A stretch of 64,000 bases of DNA from Agrocybe praecox. Taxonomy: Eukaryota; Basidiomycota; Agaricomycetes; Agaricales; Agrocybaceae. The stretch spans positions 3,410,001-3,474,000 of the forward strand of contig OZ024845.1 of assembly GCA_964017145.1 (NCBI GenBank). The letters run 5' to 3'. Below the pieces are notes generated by a model. The model was given only the letters and a program-made list of their open reading frames with translations. It was not told the DNA's origin and made no database searches. Positions 19,996 through 31,525 of the stretch are shown in pieces. Made by a program: the position numbers and the translations under genes. Each line of letters begins with the position of its first letter. Position 1 is the stretch's first letter.

Positions 19996-22637
19996 GCCTA
20001 TAGTGCTGTTGAACACCACCGGGAAACTTATTGAGAAGATGATTTCGAATCGTCTTCAATACGACATGATCAAATTTGATCTTGTTCATCCTAACCAAGT
20101 CGGAGGAGTGCGTCAGCGCTCAACCGAAGACGCAGGGCTGTACCTTACCCACCTGATTCGCACCGGGTGGACTAAGGGACTTAAGACCAGCGTTGTCGCA
20201 TTTGACATCGCCCAGTTTTTCCCATCTCTCAACCATGACATGCTCAAGGCAATACTCAGGAAGCAGGGGTTCTCGCCACTAGTGGCGCGGTTCTTCTCAT
20301 CCTACCTCGTTGACCGATTCACCTCATACAGGTGGAACTCGTTCACATCCAACCCCCGGCAGGCGGACGTTGGCGTGGGACAGGGCTCCGCCCTGTCCCC
20401 CGTCCTCTCAGCACTATATATCGCTCCAGTGATGAAACTATACCATATGGAAGAGATATCTCGCAAGACATCACTTCTATCCTACGTGGACAACGGCACA
20501 TGTATTGCCCAAGCCAAAACTCTCCAGGAGAACACGGTAACCCTTGTGGCTGCCTATGCAGTCCTCCTTCGACTCTTCACCGCCATCGGACTCATACTTG
20601 AGCACAACAAGTCCGAATATGCATGCTTCGACGGGTCACACAACTACGACCCGCCACCTCTCGACCTCGGATACGCCCCCTACACAGGGGACACCCCCCT
20701 TCGCCCTAAGCGCGTCTGGTGCTATTTGGGCTTCTACTTTGACCGCAAGCTCACCTTCAAAGAGCATATGCGGTTCTACTCTACCAAGTCTCTCTCATCG
20801 GTGAAAGCCATGAAGATGCTCGGAAGCTCAACTCGCGGTCTCCATCCTAAGGAGAAGCGACTACTATACCGTGCATGCGTCCTACCAATCGCAACATACG
20901 GCTATCGTTTGTGGTATTTCGAAGGCTCCCGCTCCAAAGGAGCCCTCGAAGACTTGCGCAAAATGCAGCGTAAAGCGGCACTTTGGATTACAGGTGCATT
21001 CCGCACCTCCCCCACAGGCGGGGTTGAGGCCCTCGCGGGCCTTATCCCTGTTCACCTCCATCTGAAGAAACTAGGCGGCCGGTCCAATTACCGGGCTGCC
21101 ACGTTATCAGACACCCATCCGCTTAGGTCGCTCCTCTCAGAGGAACATCACAAACGGGCTGACGTTCACTCGTTAGCAATCTCAAGGCTCACTCCCGCCC
21201 AGAAAGTAAAGGTCGGTGGAGCCCTCATGGAGATAGACCGTCATCTCCCTGAACTCACAGAGCCCTTCTCGCCCGTCGCAACAAAGGCTCGCCCTGGAAA
21301 CAGGTTGCTGGACTTATATAGCACTCATTTCACATTTGAACCGTGCCCAACCGACGAGGCGTCAGGTCAGGCAGTGCTCATCGAACTCAACAAGTTCCTC
21401 AAAGAGGCACAGAAAGAAGAAACAACGGTGTACTGTGCGGTCGACGCTTCAGTGCCAAACGACGTACAACGACAGGCGGTCTCAACTGCCCTACTATACC
21501 GGGGACGCGAACGGATTCACACCGTATCGCATCCTGCCGGATGAGCTACTGCGCCTGATGCAGAACTCTTTGCCATTCGTTCAGCGATCGTCCTTGCCAC
21601 CCAGCAGGACGATTGCGAACGGATAGTTATATTCACCGACTCGATGGCTTCAGCCAAACGAGCATTGGACCCCACCCTCCATAGTGGCCAAGGACATTCC
21701 CTGGCCATCTGTAGAGCTTTGCAACCGTGGCTAGAAGAGGATGCCGCGTGCCACGTAGACTTCATTCAGGTTCCGTCGAAACTGAAGTGGAAGATACACC
21801 AAGAAGCCAATGACATTAGTCAGGCTCAAGTCGAACCTGTCGGGGACCACCTGGCTACCTCTTTGGATAGTGTACGAAAGGTCGTCACTAAAACAGTACA
21901 GGAGGATTGGAAGACTCTCTTCCGAGATCCCAACTACCGAGGACATAACTTTATGCGCCTCAAGAATCTCGCCGGGGATTTACTCGAACCGACGTACCTT
22001 AATGAAGGTACTTGGCTCCGCGAAGTGAAAGGCGAGCTAGTAACGCTCGTCGCGAGGATGAACAGATGCATCCTCAATCAATCACGCTCCCATTGGTGCT
22101 TATTATGAGCGCTTCAACATTCAAGAACCCCATGCATGCGAATGTGGCCACCACCTGCAAACGCGCGCACACATATTGCAAGTGTGTATGAAACATACAC
22201 GCGAACACTACGGTCAGTCACCGGAACTTCTGGTGCATCTGATCAAATTCCTGGATGACAACGATTCAGCGTTTGCGTTCAGGCGACCCGCAGGGGTTGG
22301 ATAAGCAGGCTGGGCTACGGTTCAACCTGCGGGACATGTTCTTCTTGGACTGCAGAACGTGCTTCGCTCGGAATTCGGACTCTTTGCCATTACAATGGCG
22401 CGTGCCTCAGTACTCGGACTTGTGGGATTTGTCCTGACCCTGCGGGGGCGTTTGGGGCCCTTCAGTGGGTACCTTGGTTTGTGGGCTTTGGCTTGACCCT
22501 TCGGGGGCACCAGGGCTAAGCGGAAGCGGTGATGCGACTTGGAACGTGAGGGGACTGCGGACTGGGTGGGGTGTGGACTGTGGGCTGGGTGGGGTGTGGA
22601 CTGTGGGTTGGGCTCGATGCCCGGCCACAATGCTTAG
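19996..22637 (+). pseudogene. 5'-truncated non-LTR retrotransposon, copy 3 (RT, RNase H, 3' UTR)
   Basis: Plus-strand ORF2 starts abruptly inside the RT at VLLNTTGKLIEKM and continues to PAGVG at about 22302, followed by 3' UTR to about 22637 without a poly(A) tail. Three lesions are visible. The catalytic YVDD box reads YVDN (near 20492). CGA is replaced by TGA at 21542-21544 within the RNase H region (HPAG stop). A 4-bp CAAT duplication near 22078 shifts the frame after RCILN. The element therefore cannot be active. Beyond 22637 the sequence is unrelated and AT-rich. Confidence 0.87.
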
Positions 22638-22801
22638 TGTGTTGTGCTCTGCGAAATAGAGGTGTATGGATGGAGAATGGCTAGAATAACCTTATACCAT
22701 GCTTCTTTTATATGGAGAAACAGTGCATAAAATAAAATAAAATGTAATTAGTTATCGAGGATCTGATACATAAGATACAGGGCTTGTGTCTAGTCCTCAG
22801 C

Positions 22802-24843
22802 TCAAGGCCACCATACAGAATCAAGGAGGGAAATTGGAAAGGATTGTTGTTGTAGCCCAACCAAAATAATCTCCGTAGATGGATATCCAGACTCTCCCCA
22901 TTCTTCTGGACTTACACTGTAACCAGATGAAACCTCTCCATGCTGTCTCAGAAGCTGTAGCACCTCTTTGAACACAGCCAACTGGCAATCATCAAACGGG
23001 CAAGTTCCTGAGGGTACAGAGACTGGATTGTGTCATATATTAGTGTCAATCATCTGTACACATATTTAATAACACTGCAGTACTGTAGAAAATGAAGAGA
23101 CGCACTGAGTTAACATCAATAGGGAGGCCAGACACATTGTGCTCCATATTACTCATTTCTTATAACAATGTGTTGATTGAATTATCGCTTTTTTCATCCT
23201 CTATAACCATATCACTGTCGTCTTCGTCTTCCAAGAACGTGTGGTCCTCTTGTTTGGGCATGATACTTACATTTTGATTATTATCAGATTCTTCGTCAGA
23301 CAAATCTGGTGTGCCCTGCGCTACTGTACCTTCAATTGGCTTGCCCTGTTCATTAAACCCATAAAACATGTTGATCTCGCTTTCAGTCATCTTGCTACAC
23401 TCTTCTGTATATGATCCATGTTTGAGCTCCCCCATAAAGGCAATGTCCTAGTAGATATTGATGGTTAATATGTACAGATAGGAATAGAAATAATAACCTA
23501 CATTTGGTGAGAAGTTTCTGCCCAAACGCAAGATTGGATGTGCATTCCATTCAGCAGCAAACTTGTCACAGTCTTCATTAATTAAATCCAGAAATAGATA
23601 ATGTAATATCCATTGATGGTTCTTGTCCTTTTGGTTGAGTAGATGGATTCTTTCTAGGCGTGTAAAGAATGCACGCCAGGCTTGCACAAAATGTTTCCTG
23701 ACCTCAAGCCAAAGGCATTCAATCCTTGTGTTAAAAACAGAGGACCCCCACATGAAGCTCGCCCGGTTAATTCCACATAGAATGATCATTCAAATAGAGA
23801 CATCACAATTTTCACCTCCATGATCACCTGACATGTGAAGGTAGCCCGTGCTTCTCAACTGCTTTGCAAAACATCTTGAGAACCGTCTCAGCCAAGTTAT
23901 TATTACTTGCACAAAGTCCAGTGACCTAATCGGCTCTGTCATGAATTGGAAGATAGGACATCATGTGAATATACCTTTCATCAGCAACTCTGTGTATGAC
24001 AATACCCCACAGGATTAATTTGTGGTGGCCATCAATATGCCACAGGGCATTTGGGCAAGGGACTGAGTACACCTGCTGAGCCTTTTTTTTGCTAATACAT
24101 ACACGCATGCCTTGCCCAAGTGAATCTACCCTTTTCATTGCTTCTATTACCCGTCGACATTGGATGTGAATACTGTGATATGATCATAGGTACCCCATGA
24201 TGTAAGCTCTGCTAGCATCTGGATGTTCGCTTCGATATTGGCAAATAAACTTGTCCAGCTCCTTGTCAGAAATATTACTATAACCTCGGTTGATCCCGAG
24301 CTCCTTCATTCTAGCACGCAAGGTATCTCGATGAACACCAAGTAGTTTTGCAAGAACCGTGAGAGGAATGTGCCTATTTGCACTGAGAGCATTGCATAGA
24401 ATATCAGGATCAATGTCCTTGCGTACCGGTCCTTTCTTGCCTATCTGATTGAAAGACATAGGGTCATGATGAGTAACATCAGACTCTGGTCTGCAATTAA
24501 ATTAAGCTAATGTCTTCTTGAGGTGCACATGTTTTGTGTACTGCTCACTTGCTATTTTCAAATGATCATTGAGCAGTGCCATAAGCTCAACAAACTTATT
24601 TGCTGTATCTTCCAGCCAGGATATGGGAAGATTCTCTTCTTTGGCTGTCTCCTTTAAAAGTACAAGAAGCAGAAAAATGCTGCCCATAAGTGTAGCACAA
24701 TAGCACTCAAGACGATGAGGCTCTACGCTGCCAGTGTGGACATAACCATAGATGGTAAAATAATTAGTGCTAAGTTCTCGATATGCATTTTGGATGTTTG
24801 GAGACCAGGGAGTGGCAGGGTTTGGCAGGGGTAATGAGGACAT
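22802..24843 (-). pseudogene. integrase-core (DDE) domain gene of the basidiomycete solitary type, decayed
   Basis: Read in minus orientation, fragments appear in the order of a known fungal family carrying a retroviral-integrase-like core. The N-terminal helical region is 24502-24843. A helix-turn-helix region (LAKLLGVHRDTLRARMKELG) is 24184-24459. The first Asp lies in NALWHIDGHHKLILWGIVIH (about 24010-24050), the second in GDHGGEN (about 23800), and Glu in SVFNTRIECLWLEV (about 23720). The C-terminal tail ends in SVSPEEWGESGYPSTEIILVG...SLLDSVWWP with TGA at 22802-22804. In-frame stops (after MGYL, after DRAD, before MIIL) and a frame shift before GDHGGEN make it a pseudogene, although some breaks could be introns. 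No terminal repeats were found around it. Confidence 0.72.
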
Positions 24844-25112
24844 ATTGATTAAGCAGGGCCTATATTACACCTGACATTGTGTTTGTGTTTTAATACATAC
24901 TGTGTGTCTATTTTTGTCGAACTCATGATGCTGCCTATGTTACCTCAGAGAAATATGCAAAGATAGCATTTTTGGATACTGTGTACAGTGAGATTATAAA
25001 AATCATAGTGAGAAAAAGAGTGATTCAGTCCCCATTCATACCATGTCATCTGATTTGATACCCCTCACCATCACAGACCCAATACCACCCTAAATTTGAC
25101 CATGAAGTTTTT
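24844..25112. other. AT-rich spacer between the divergent integrase and BTB relics
   Basis: About 270 bp separate the divergent starts of the integrase-like pseudogene and the BTB-like relic. I see no further feature. Confidence 0.4.
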
Positions 25113-26067
25113 ATGGTCGTTTTCTTAGTGCTTATTTATGCTCTTACTCATACTTACTATGACCTAATCCTCTCACAGGTCAGTGGCCAAGGCTTCAAGA
25201 TGGATGCTGCACACCTGTGCATGTACTCTGAAGTTGTGTGCTCAATGTTATATGGGGAGGATAGGAAGAAGGGCGGAGAAATAGGACTCCCTGCTGAAGG
25301 CATCACTGAGAATCCCTGGGTAATTGATGGCTGTACCCCTCAAGCATTTGCAAATTTTATGTTGTGGCTTAATCACACATGAGTTAAGTCACTTCTTTAT
25401 TTGCAAAGGTCTTCTCACAGTGATTTATTCCTGTAGCTCTTGGGAGACACCAGGAATTAATGATGTCACTGGGTATTTGGATGTTCTCCATATCACTCAT
25501 ATGTGGAGAATCTGTGCCGGTTTTAATTTTGCCGTCAACGTGCTCGAGAAGGAGAATTTAAGGTGCGCTCACAGGATCTACCTTGCTCAATGCTACGGGA
25601 TACTGCAATGGATTCCTCTTGCGGTTTATGTATTGTTGTGCCTTTCATTTGATTTCTTGACAAAGGAAGACTACAATCATCTTGGGTATGAGGTATTTGT
25701 CAAGCTTTCACTTGGGAAGGAATCCATCCAAAAAATTTGACACCAACTGGGTTTCTTTGTTCCTTATCCAAAAATCGATGACACCCCTCACTGCTCCACC
25801 CCAAAGAGGTGCAAACAATCATGGTATGATGCTTGGGGCAGGGTTATGTTCCGCCGCATTCATCATCCCACCGAATATCTCGCACTTACCAATGTCATCT
25901 ATGCACTTTGGTCTATTGCTCATGTTGGAATGCATTCTGCATGCAAGAACTTCGTGATCAACTGGGTTGAAGAGGCCTGTCCTGGTCTTGAGAAGGAGGA
26001 AAAGGCAATTTGCAAGACTGTTGCATCAATTCAGGAGCTTACTCGTGTCTATATGCTCATTGATTGA
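25113..26067 (+). pseudogene. BTB/POZ-like protein relic of the Agaricomycete-expanded type
   Basis: Several blocks match the conserved order of a BTB-like protein family that is greatly expanded in Agaricomycetes: VVCSMLYGEDRK, NPWVIDGCTPQAFANFMLWLNH, VLHITHMWRICAGFNFAVNVL, RIYLAQCYGILQWIPLAVYVLL, then KRCKQSWYDAWGRVMFRRIHHPTEY. Such proteins are thought to mediate protein-protein contacts. The canonical N-terminal BTB segment is absent or unrecognisable. TGA codons at 25380-25382 and 25738-25740 interrupt the frame where an Arg CGA would fit. A possible intron ends in TGTAG at 25436. The start is not determined. Function as a live gene is unlikely. Confidence 0.55.
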
Positions 26068-26478
26068 TGGACAATAGTGGGATAAATATTAATATCACAG
26101 CTTGTCACTCTTTTGATTACCATACATCACTTATTAATCTCACGTTCCTTGACTACATAGCATATACTGTATACATCACTCTTTTATTATATTTCTGGAT
26201 TGAGGGAGAAACAGTCCCAGTTATCATGCAGAGAAAATCTGTTGCACACTTGATCTAAACACAGATTTCTCTAAGTCTGCTTGTACAGCAATTCCCAGCT
26301 GACATATGATGTGCATCATTTTCGATGCATTACACATGCAGCACTAATATACATGACCACATCAAAACAGTGTCATGCCAAATTCAACACAACTGCGCCA
26401 ATACAGGCTGTGAGCAGGATCAGAATGGCAATCACAGACCTTCGGCATGCTTGGCTTTCTTAGCTGAGAGAAAAGATA

Positions 26479-26546
26479 TATATTGGACACAATGGCACAC
26501 ATAGTGTTGGACAATTCAGTACATGTGTTGGATAATCTGACACATA
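26479..26546. repeat. 21-bp minisatellite, left part
   Basis: Degenerate 21-bp units of the form TGTTGGATAATCTGACATA abut the left end of the second Tc1/mariner element. The array continues immediately after the element at 28142, so the element inserted into the array at a TA. Confidence 0.7.
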
Positions 26547-28141
26547 CAGTGGGGGACAAAACTGTTACAATGTTTTGTACATTTCAAGTAAACCAGAAAT
26601 AACTTGGGAACCAGGCAAGCTAGAACCTTGAAATTTTAAATGTAGATAGTCCTGGATGTTATCTACCCAAATATATGTCAATAATTATGTAAGCACCATT
26701 TATTCCCACACTAAAAATTATTTAAAAGTATAAGTACATTGTAATGGTTTTGTCCCTCTCAGCCAAATCACCTGACTTTGTTGATTACACCCAAATAAGT
26801 GCAAATAAAATCATGTGATTGGTTGGAAAAAGGTATATATACTCTTGTACAATGCTTGTGGCCCCCCACAACTCATTATTTCACTATGCACTGCATTACT
26901 ACTGCCCAACACACCCACATCATTCATCTTCTTACCCAAGGTCATTCTGCTCACCAAATTGAAGCTATTACTGGTTGTTCTATTGCCTCTATATCCTGTA
27001 TCTGCAACAGGTACTGCTCTGACCTTCCCAAGTCCACTGGTGGTCGTTCTCGCAAGCTTTCACCATCCAATATCAAATATGCCATATGCCTTATCTCTTC
27101 TCACAAGGCTGAAAATGCTGTTGAGGTTGCCAAAACCTTGAAAGACATTACCAACCAGTCTCTATCATCAAAGACTGTTTGCAGAGCACTTCGGAGCACT
27201 GGATTAAAGGCTGTAGTCAAGAAGAAATAGCCTTTTCTCTCCAAACGACATAGGAAGGAACACATGGACTTTGCAATGAGCCATATAAACTGGACTGTTG
27301 ATGACTGGAAGTGTGTTGTCTACACAAATGAGACCAAAGTCAATTGTTTGGGGTCAGATGGGAGGAAGTGGGTGTGGAAAATGCCAGGAGAGGGGCTTAG
27401 TGATAGGCTAGTAGAGGGCACTGTCAAATTTGCAGGAGGGAATTTGATGTTTTGGGGCTATATGTTTTGGGAAGGAGTTGGGTATGGGACCAAGATTGAT
27501 GGGAGGATGGATGCTGACCTCTATATGTTCATTCTGGATGATGAACTCCCGCAAAGCCTTGCATATTACAACAAGAACCCAGAGGATGTCATTTTTCAGC
27601 AAGACAATGATCCCAAGCACAAGAGCAAAAAAGCCATGAACTGGCTAAAAGACAGTGGTATGGAAGTTATGGTGTGGCCCCCTCAATCAGCAGACCTCAA
27701 CCCAATTGAACACCTTTGGGTTCATCTCAAGGCAAGGCTTGGAGACTATGAAACAGCCCCTTCTAGCATAGCAGAACTTTGGGAAAGAACACAGAAGGTG
27801 TGGAATGAAATTCCAGCCTCTGTGTGTCAGAATTTGATAGAAAGTATGCCTAGAAGGGTTGAAGCTGTTGCTAAGGCCAAGGGTGGGTATACCAAGTACT
27901 AAATAGTGTAAATAGTATATAATTTTCAAGAGGGACAAAACCGTTACAATGTACTTGTACTTTTAAATAATTTGTAGTGTGAGAAAAAATAGTGCTTACA
28001 TAGTTATTGACATATGTTTGGGTAGATAACATCCAGGAATATCTACAATTAAAATTTCAAGGTTCTAGCTTGCCTGGTTCCCAAGTTATTTCTGGTTTAC
28101 TTGAAATGTACAAAACATTGTAACAGTTTTGTCCCCCACTG
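26547..28141 (+). mobile_element. Tc1/mariner element, copy 2, with about 210-bp terminal inverted repeats
   Basis: The element begins CAGTGGGGGACAAAAC at 26547 and ends with the complement at 28141, with TA on each side (26545-26546 and 28142-28143). The long ends (26547-26758 and 27930-28141) are near-perfect inverted repeats. They resemble the ends of the element at 2815-4421 in plan but differ clearly in sequence, so this is a sister subfamily. One transposase gene fills the centre. Confidence 0.92.
26886..27902 (+). pseudogene. Tc1/mariner transposase, nonsense codon and lost catalytic Asp
   Basis: The 338-codon frame from ATG 26886 has the helix-turn-helix region (IHLLTQGHSAHQIEAITGCS), the GGRSRKLS linker and the DDE domain. 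A TAG at 27228-27230 replaces the CGA (Arg) of the other copy in KKK(stop)PFLSKRH. The first catalytic Asp has become Asn (VYTNETK against CWTDETK), while the second (FQQDNDPKHK) and the Glu (LNPIEHLW) remain. With both changes the enzyme would be inactive even if the stop were read through. Residue order and length otherwise match the copy at 3165-4181. Confidence 0.9.
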
Positions 28142-28559
28142 TATATTGGATAATTAAACCCATATGTTGGATAATCTTACTTATGTGTTAGACAATCAAG
28201 GCAAAGTATGTGTTTAATGAGATACATGTCGGGTATACATACTATATACTTTTTTATTTTCAGCGAATGGACAGCCATAGGCTAAAGCCTGGCCATCAAA
28301 AAATGGCTCAAAATTGGTCGGCAAGGACAGCATTTTACACAAATTATAACAAGATTATTAGCTTGAACAATGTTGGAAAACCCAATACATATGTTGGACA
28401 ACTCAACATATATATTGGACAATTCAACTTACATGTCAGATAATCCGACTTATATGTTGGATATTCTGATTTGTATGTTGGATAATCTGATTTGTATGCT
28501 GGATATTCCAACTTCTATATCAGATAATCAGACTTCTATGTTGGATAAATGACTGCATT
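28142..28559. repeat. 21-bp minisatellite, right part
   Basis: Units follow the Tc1/mariner end at 28142-28205. After about 165 bp of other sequence, nine consecutive 21-bp units run from 28371 to 28559, each close to TGTTGGATAATCTGACTTATA. Because 21 is divisible by 3, the array is open in one frame as heptapeptides such as MLDNSTY. I do not regard it as a gene. Confidence 0.82.
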
Positions 28560-29537
28560 CATTGGAATAAAGGTATATCTATGTTGAATAACTAAAGTAA
28601 CTTATGTGAATACTCGAACACATGTATTATATACAGATTATATACAGGAAATCATTTTTTCAGCAGATGGACAGCCATACCCAATATTATGACCAAGTGT
28701 TCATGGGTTGTGACATGTGAGGCTAAGTGTTCACTGCACAACTATTCATTCTGGTCATGTCACTGTCAAATCTGGTGAAAACCAGCAAAAATCAAGTGTT
28801 CCAAAAGTGTTCATTACTTTTTTTTTTGAAGGAAATTACCATATTAGGACAGTACTTACCCAAGTAAATTGAATGTGATGCATGACAGATGTTATAAGTG
28901 TTCAGTTCATGGGTCCCTGTGATGCATGACATGAACAATTGGTCATAATAGTACAGTATAAGTATACAATTAACTGGTGAATCCGTTACATCACAGTGTG
29001 ATGGATTGGGAATTTCTAAGGGTCAACCTCATATGATTTTAGTCAACCAACTAATTTCAACTATAAACCAACTATAAACTTTAGTCAGTATCACCAGCAA
29101 CTCAACTATTCTTTTTGGTCGTCGACTAGAACAACACTGCATGGGACACCCTCCACTCTGTATGGTTATTTTTTGACCAGATTCTCTGGTCTGTCTATCA
29201 ACAGTTTGTAACACCAGCTTGCCAGGCATCTGTCATAGACAGGACAGTGTGACTTACTGGTCTATAATGTGAGTCCTTCTTCAATGGATGACAAGACTAG
29301 GTCCTAACAACCAATATAAACAAAACACTCATCCTCCTTACAGAGGACTTGTAATGGGAATGGATAAGTGGATATGAATGATAATGCGTAATGTTTGATT
29401 AATTGCACAAGAGCATCCAAACAGAGACAGTGCAAAATCAACTAAAAAGTCTCAAAAAGAGAATAAATAGTACAATTAAAATACAATATAATAAAATACT
29501 TGCGAAACCTCTCCTGCCCTTGGTATAATATTAAAAA
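28560..29537. other. AT-rich intergenic region without a recognisable gene
   Basis: No coding signal is convincing. The phrase AGATGGACAGCCATA at about 28673 repeats a sequence at about 28266, which hints at an old duplication. This segment marks the transition from the repeat-rich block to host genes and contains the 3' flank of the downstream minus-strand kinase gene. Confidence 0.5.
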
Positions 29538-31525
29538 TCATGGCAGAGGTTCTCGACTGCTCGACAGTCTATTTAAGTGGATATACACGTCCGTCCCGAA
29601 CCCATCCATGGATATAAGGCGGAGATCTCCACCAAAGTATCGTGCGTACTGGAAAGGAAGCAAAAAAAGGGATGAGCAAAAAAACAAAAACAAAAACAAA
29701 CAGACAAGAACGTCCACTCACCAATCTAGAAAGCGGCAAGCCATATCCAAACCCAGCCATCGGCGCCTTGAAATCACTCGCCTGGAAATCATTGCCAATG
29801 CCCTGACTCTCCATCGTCGTATACATATACGTCCAAATCAACGGAATCGCGCTCCTCGCAATGCCTCCTCCCTCATCACTAATCTTGATCGTAATGTCCT
29901 CCTTACCCTCCACAACGACGACCTTGATGGGCGGGTACGCAAAACCGTCCCCGTCATCTTCACGGTCCGGGCCGTATCGCTCCACGACGGCGCGCAGCGA
30001 GTTCTTGAGCAGCTCGAAGCAGATGTGGGAAAGATGGCCGGGAACGTAGGGGAATATAAGGTTTTTTGGGCAGATGAGCTGCACGGGGGGTCCTTTAAAC
30101 ATCGCGTAGTGCTCTTCACATACGAACCGCGCGTTTTCGATCGCTTCTTGGACAATATCGTGGACGTTCTGAATTGAGAGAATATTCACGCGTAAGACGC
30201 GTGAGGGAAATGGGGGAAATGGAAAGAGCACGTACAGCCTTCGTACAGATGATTCCCACATAGTCTTCGTGCGCTTGTTGTGTATTCAAAGCGACGTCTG
30301 CAAGCGAGGTCAGTATTGACAGCAACTGAGAAAAACAGCAAAAATCCCTCGGGTTCAAGAGAACAAGGAACAGTAAGACACGAAGGAAAAAGAAAGGAGA
30401 AAGCCAGAGAGATGGTATGAAAGGATAAAGGAAATGATAAGCTCACGTTGTCCAATAAGGAACCGAATCCCAATACGCGACAGATAAAACCTATCCAGCC
30501 AAGCCTGTATATCCAACCCAATATGTTTCGCGTTCTGGCTCCGCTTCCACTCCAACACACCCTGAGCGACAGTAGTCACTGTCGGATCGTGCCGACTCTT
30601 GATGTGCTCAAGCATTTTCGTGAACCGGTTATTATAATCCTGCACTTCAGGTGGCCAAGAGATATTGTTTGTGTTTGCGTAATATCTATGTGGGGTAAAG
30701 GTGTGAGATGAGTCATTTGTGAGTGAAAGGGGGAATGGGAATGAAGATTCGAGGTGTAGGTCGTGAAAGTCGAGTTAAGGGAAGAAAAATAAAGAAACAA
30801 TGGATGGACATGGCAGCATGAGCATACCCAGCTGGGGGACATAGAGAATGGTCAAAATGAAAGGACGGACACACCTTCTCTCCATAGGTACTCTCAGCTT
30901 CAACTTATTAAATCCGTTTCCATTCCCATTGCCGTTCATGTGGTTATGAAGTGAATACGGGTGCTGCTGTTCGTCGTAGTAATTTACTTTTGACTCTGGA
31001 AGATGATGGTCTTCTGGACGGGACGTCATTAACGCCTGGCGGATGTTGGGTGGTAAGACGATGGGAGGGAATGAGATAAGTTCCTGAGTGGTGAAATTGA
31101 TTAGTTTAGTCAGACGGTTAGAAATGAATGAAAGACGCACCTCGAACGATTGAGCATACCAGTTCTTAACTTTCTTTATGGAAGGCATCGCACTGAGGTT
31201 GTGTGGTAGCTCATCAAGCTCTTTGACACGATGGGCTAGCCGGACAGGTAGTTCCTCTTAAGTATACACGCGCATAAGTTCCCTCTGCATGGTCCATCCG
31301 CAGATATTCACGCACCTGCAAGAAACTGGCTGGCTTTCAACAACGTCCCTTGACTGGGATTCTGTCCAAAGAGGACCATCTGTTGTAACGAGACTGCATA
31401 AATTGGTAAATCATGGAGATAGAAAGGAGAATTCGAAAGAAAGACACACCTCCAGTTTGAGGAAAGGATGCAAAGTGGTGTATCTTGTCCCATATCGCAG
31501 GGGTTATACGAAAACCAGCAGACAT
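29538..31525 (-). CDS. PDK: mitochondrial pyruvate dehydrogenase kinase (PDK/BCKDK family)
   Basis: The enzyme phosphorylates and switches off the E1-alpha subunit of the mitochondrial pyruvate dehydrogenase complex. Eight exons join to 445 codons: 31525-31450, 31393-31316, 31256-31141, 31083-30875, 30685-30447, 30297-30236, 30168-29722 and 29648-29538. The helical regulatory domain includes [14 protein letters not shown] and [19 protein letters not shown], and the GHKL ATP-binding domain follows. The N-box is [14 protein letters not shown] (residues 308-321), the G1 box DEGGGI (358-363) and the G2 box [11 protein letters not shown] (399-409). The start [18 protein letters not shown] matches related fungal kinases; an in-frame ATG at 31765 is a less likely alternative. 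A short Asn/Gly repeat lies near residue 137. A branched-chain ketoacid dehydrogenase kinase is the nearest alternative. Confidence 0.93.

Noticed and set aside
28370..28552. Small repeat protein with MLDNSTY heptads
   Set aside because: The open frame follows from the 21-bp period; there is no start context or conserved flanking exon.
28371..28559. CRISPR-like array of 21-bp units
   Set aside because: Units are contiguous without unique spacers and the genome is fungal; it is a minisatellite.
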